Assembly (NCBI GenBank): GCA_012839395.1
Contig: DUNJ01000099.1
Coordinates: 1 to 5,265, forward strand
DNA from: Tepidimicrobium sp.
GTDB taxonomy: Bacteria; Bacillota; Clostridia; Tissierellales; Tepidimicrobiaceae
Reading direction: 5' to 3'
DNA: 5,265 nt
A model generated the notes under the pieces. It was not told the origin of the DNA. It was given only the letters and a program-made list of their open reading frames with translations, and searched no databases. The number at the start of each line of letters is the position of its first letter. Position 1 is the first letter of the stretch. Below are positions 5,141 through 5,265 of the stretch, piece by piece. The position numbers and the translations under genes were made by a program.

Positions 5141-5265
5141 CTAGCTCTCATCATTGAATTTGGCCCTTTCCTGCTGTCCTTCACCACCAACTTCCCTTTT
5201 TAATTCCTCTATCCCATCGTTTATGGATCTACCAATAGCCCTAAATCTTCCAGTTCCACATACTA
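5141..5265 (-). CDS. tatA: TatA/TatE-like translocase subunit, C-terminal part (cut by the window edge)
   Basis: Only the last 40 residues are present; the 5' end lies beyond position 5265. The visible part starts VCGTGRFRAIGRSINDGIEE and runs on through LKREVGGEGQQ to a short polar tail. It matches the TatA pattern after the membrane helix: a hinge (normally FGPxK), then the amphipathic helix 'lpelGrslGkgirEFKk', then a charged tail. The hinge reads CGTG where FGPG or FGPK is usual, so the conserved Phe and Pro are replaced, while the amphipathic helix (FRAIGRSINDGIEELKREV) is well kept. Eleven nt separate its TAG from the tatC GTG, and the two are clearly cotranscribed. TatA forms the pore or membrane-thinning assembly with TatC. 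The short tail fits TatA/TatE better than TatB. The missing N-terminal helix prevents full confirmation. Confidence 0.75.
   Translation of the reverse strand, partial: VCGTGRFRAIGRSINDGIEELKREVGGEGQQERAKFNDES

Noticed and set aside
1..5265. CRISPR array, tRNA/rRNA genes, riboswitch, attachment sites
   Set aside because: No regularly spaced repeats, tRNA-like cloverleaf, or recognised RNA motif was seen by eye in any gap; intergenic gaps in the operon are only 0-61 nt.

Overview
The window looks like a chromosomal piece of a low-GC, anaerobic Firmicute (Clostridia-like). The grounds are AT-rich DNA, strong AGGAGG-type ribosome binding sites, TTG/GTG starts, an Rnf-type redox module and a PadR regulator next to a small helical/membrane protein gene. 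The genus cannot be fixed from the sequence. Every convincing gene lies on the minus strand, so transcription runs from the right edge to the left. The only plus-strand item is a transposase scrap.

Right part (about 1160-5265): one compact operon. In transcription order it holds the 3' end of a TatA-like gene (cut by the window edge), tatC, a four-[4Fe-4S] electron-transfer subunit of the FdnH/DmsB type with a C-terminal membrane anchor, an RnfC-like protein and an RnfD-like protein. A strong intrinsic terminator follows directly after rnfD. Genes are spaced 0-61 nt apart and each has its own Shine-Dalgarno. The usual rnfG, rnfE, rnfA and rnfB do not follow rnfD. My reading is a dedicated assembly in which an exported Fe-S subunit (probably partner of a Tat-exported catalytic subunit encoded upstream, outside the window) exchanges electrons through membrane RnfD with cytoplasmic RnfC. 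Loss of rnfGEAB from a normal operon is the main alternative. RnfC and RnfD both depart from the usual family signatures at recognisable motifs, which favours a specialised paralogue.

Left part (about 1-1160): decayed accessory DNA. A frameshifted piece of an IS30-family transposase (plus strand) abuts the operon terminator. Next come a promoter with an overlapping dyad, a PadR N-terminus that runs out of frame into the C-terminus of its usual helical partner protein (apparently an internal deletion), and a four-helix membrane ORF that seems to continue the partner protein after a one-base frameshift. At the far left is a 27-residue single-helix ORF with a good promoter and ribosome binding site. 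From 907 to 1015 I see no supportable gene.
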